The notes under the pieces are model-generated. The model saw nothing but the letters and a program-made list of their open reading frames with translations. It had not been told where the DNA came from and did no database searches. Positions 4,567-5,078 of a stretch of 5,078 nt of DNA are shown in pieces. The stretch's first letter is position 1; each line of letters starts with the position of its first letter. Origin of the DNA: Bacteroidales bacterium UBA4417 (GTDB taxonomy: Bacteria > Bacteroidota > Bacteroidia > Bacteroidales > UBA4417); NCBI GenBank assembly GCA_002389705.1, contig DGQJ01000173.1:1-5078 (forward strand), written 5' to 3'. Made by a program: the position numbers and the translations under genes.

Positions 4567-5078
4567 ATGAAGATACTTATATTATGTACAGGCAACTCGT
4601 GCCGCAGCCAGATGGCCCACGGGTTTCTGCAGTCGTTCGATAAAAACCTAGAAGTGCATTCGGCCGGCACCCAGGCATCGGGTCAGCTCAATTCCAATGC
4701 TGTGAAGGTAATGAAAGAAGCCGGCATTGATATCAGTCATCATACTTCCGATTCGGTTGAAAAGTACCTGGATACAACCTGGGATTATGTAATTACCGTT
4801 TGCGGAGGCGCCAACGAAACCTGTCCCGCTTTTACAGGTAAGGTGAAGCACCGCCTGCATATGGGTTTTGATGATCCCTCGCATGCACAGGGAACTCCTG
4901 AGTTTGTAATGAGCGAATTTTACCGCGTCCGCGATGAGATAAAAGCGGGGTTCCGCAAATTTTACGACGAAGAACTGAAGAAACAACTGCTACCGGATCG
5001 TCCTGCAAAGGCCCTGAATTATTTCGATAACGGTTTTAATTGTGCCCAGTCGGTGCTGGCTGCTTTTGCCGGTGAGCT
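4567..5078 (+). CDS. arsC: Thioredoxin-type arsenate reductase ArsC fused to a C_GCAxxG_C_C-like domain (incomplete at window edge)
   Basis: The frame opens at ATG 4567 and runs off the window after 170 full codons with no stop. Residues 1 to about 140 are a low-molecular-weight phosphatase-fold arsenate reductase: P-loop CTGNSCRSQMA with C7, C12, R13 and S14, then C79 and C86 in TVCGGANETCP, and GFDDPS at 100-105. C7, C79 and C86 match in spacing the Cys10/Cys82/Cys89 relay of the S. aureus pI258 enzyme, which reduces arsenate to arsenite using thioredoxin. SEFYRVRDEIKAGFRKFY (118-135) is the usual C-terminal helix. Stand-alone enzymes stop near here; this one continues through a short linker into KALNYFDNGFNCAQSVLAAF (150-169), which resembles the start of the C_GCAxxG_C_C redox-protein family, with C159 as its first cysteine. 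It is four bases after arsR. The ArsC call is firm; the second domain rests on about 25 residues. Confidence 0.9.
   Translation, partial: MKILILCTGNSCRSQMAHGFLQSFDKNLEVHSAGTQASGQLNSNAVKVMKEAGIDISHHTSDSVEKYLDTTWDYVITVCGGANETCPAFTGKVKHRLHMGFDDPSHAQGTPEFVMSEFYRVRDEIKAGFRKFYDEELKKQLLPDRPAKALNYFDNGFNCAQSVLAAFAGE

Noticed and set aside
4648..4986. A minus-strand open frame of 112 codons opposite arsC
   Set aside because: The plus-strand frame encodes an intact ArsC catalytic relay; the reverse frame has no recognisable domain.

Overview
The window looks like chromosomal DNA from a member of the Bacteroidota. Base composition is moderate. Gene starts lack a Shine-Dalgarno purine run. Good matches to the Bacteroidota sigma factor -7 element (TAnnTTTG) lie upstream of two transcription units. 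The proteins also resemble those common in marine or anaerobic Bacteroidales-type bacteria; this assignment is inference, as there is no marker gene.

Layout from left to right. Positions 1-62 hold a heptanucleotide tandem repeat in non-coding DNA. Positions 199-1008 (+) encode a six-helix queuosine-precursor transporter of the YhhQ/VUT family. It converges on a small rhodanese-fold protein at 1072-1488 (-), whose catalytic cysteine position is aspartate, so it is probably not a sulfurtransferase. A divergent intergenic region follows, with a good promoter match at 1568-1597. Just after it comes an unlisted 36-codon open frame (1609-1719), which ends two bases before a 750-residue membrane histidine kinase (1722-3974, +). 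The kinase has about ten predicted membrane helices, a coiled coil, a complete HisKA/HATPase core and an unusual C-terminal extension that looks like a SpoIIAA/STAS-type domain. No response regulator is encoded nearby.

After about 260 non-coding bases comes an arsenic-type operon. An ArsR-family repressor (4236-4562) is followed four bases later by a thioredoxin-type ArsC arsenate reductase (4567 to the window edge, incomplete). The arsR promoter carries two tandem 20-bp dyad sites with the pattern ATGnCG-N8-CGnCAT, 28 bp apart. The second site has the -7 promoter element exactly as its 8-bp spacer, an arrangement that predicts autorepression. After its complete arsenate reductase domain the ArsC frame continues into what looks like the start of a C_GCAxxG_C_C redox domain, so the operon probably encodes a fused reductase.

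The most noteworthy points are the ArsC fusion, the operator-in-promoter design, the kinase with its STAS-like tail and coupled small frame, and the rhodanese with Asp in place of Cys. The transporter, rhodanese, kinase and ars genes show no obvious functional link to one another beyond adjacency.
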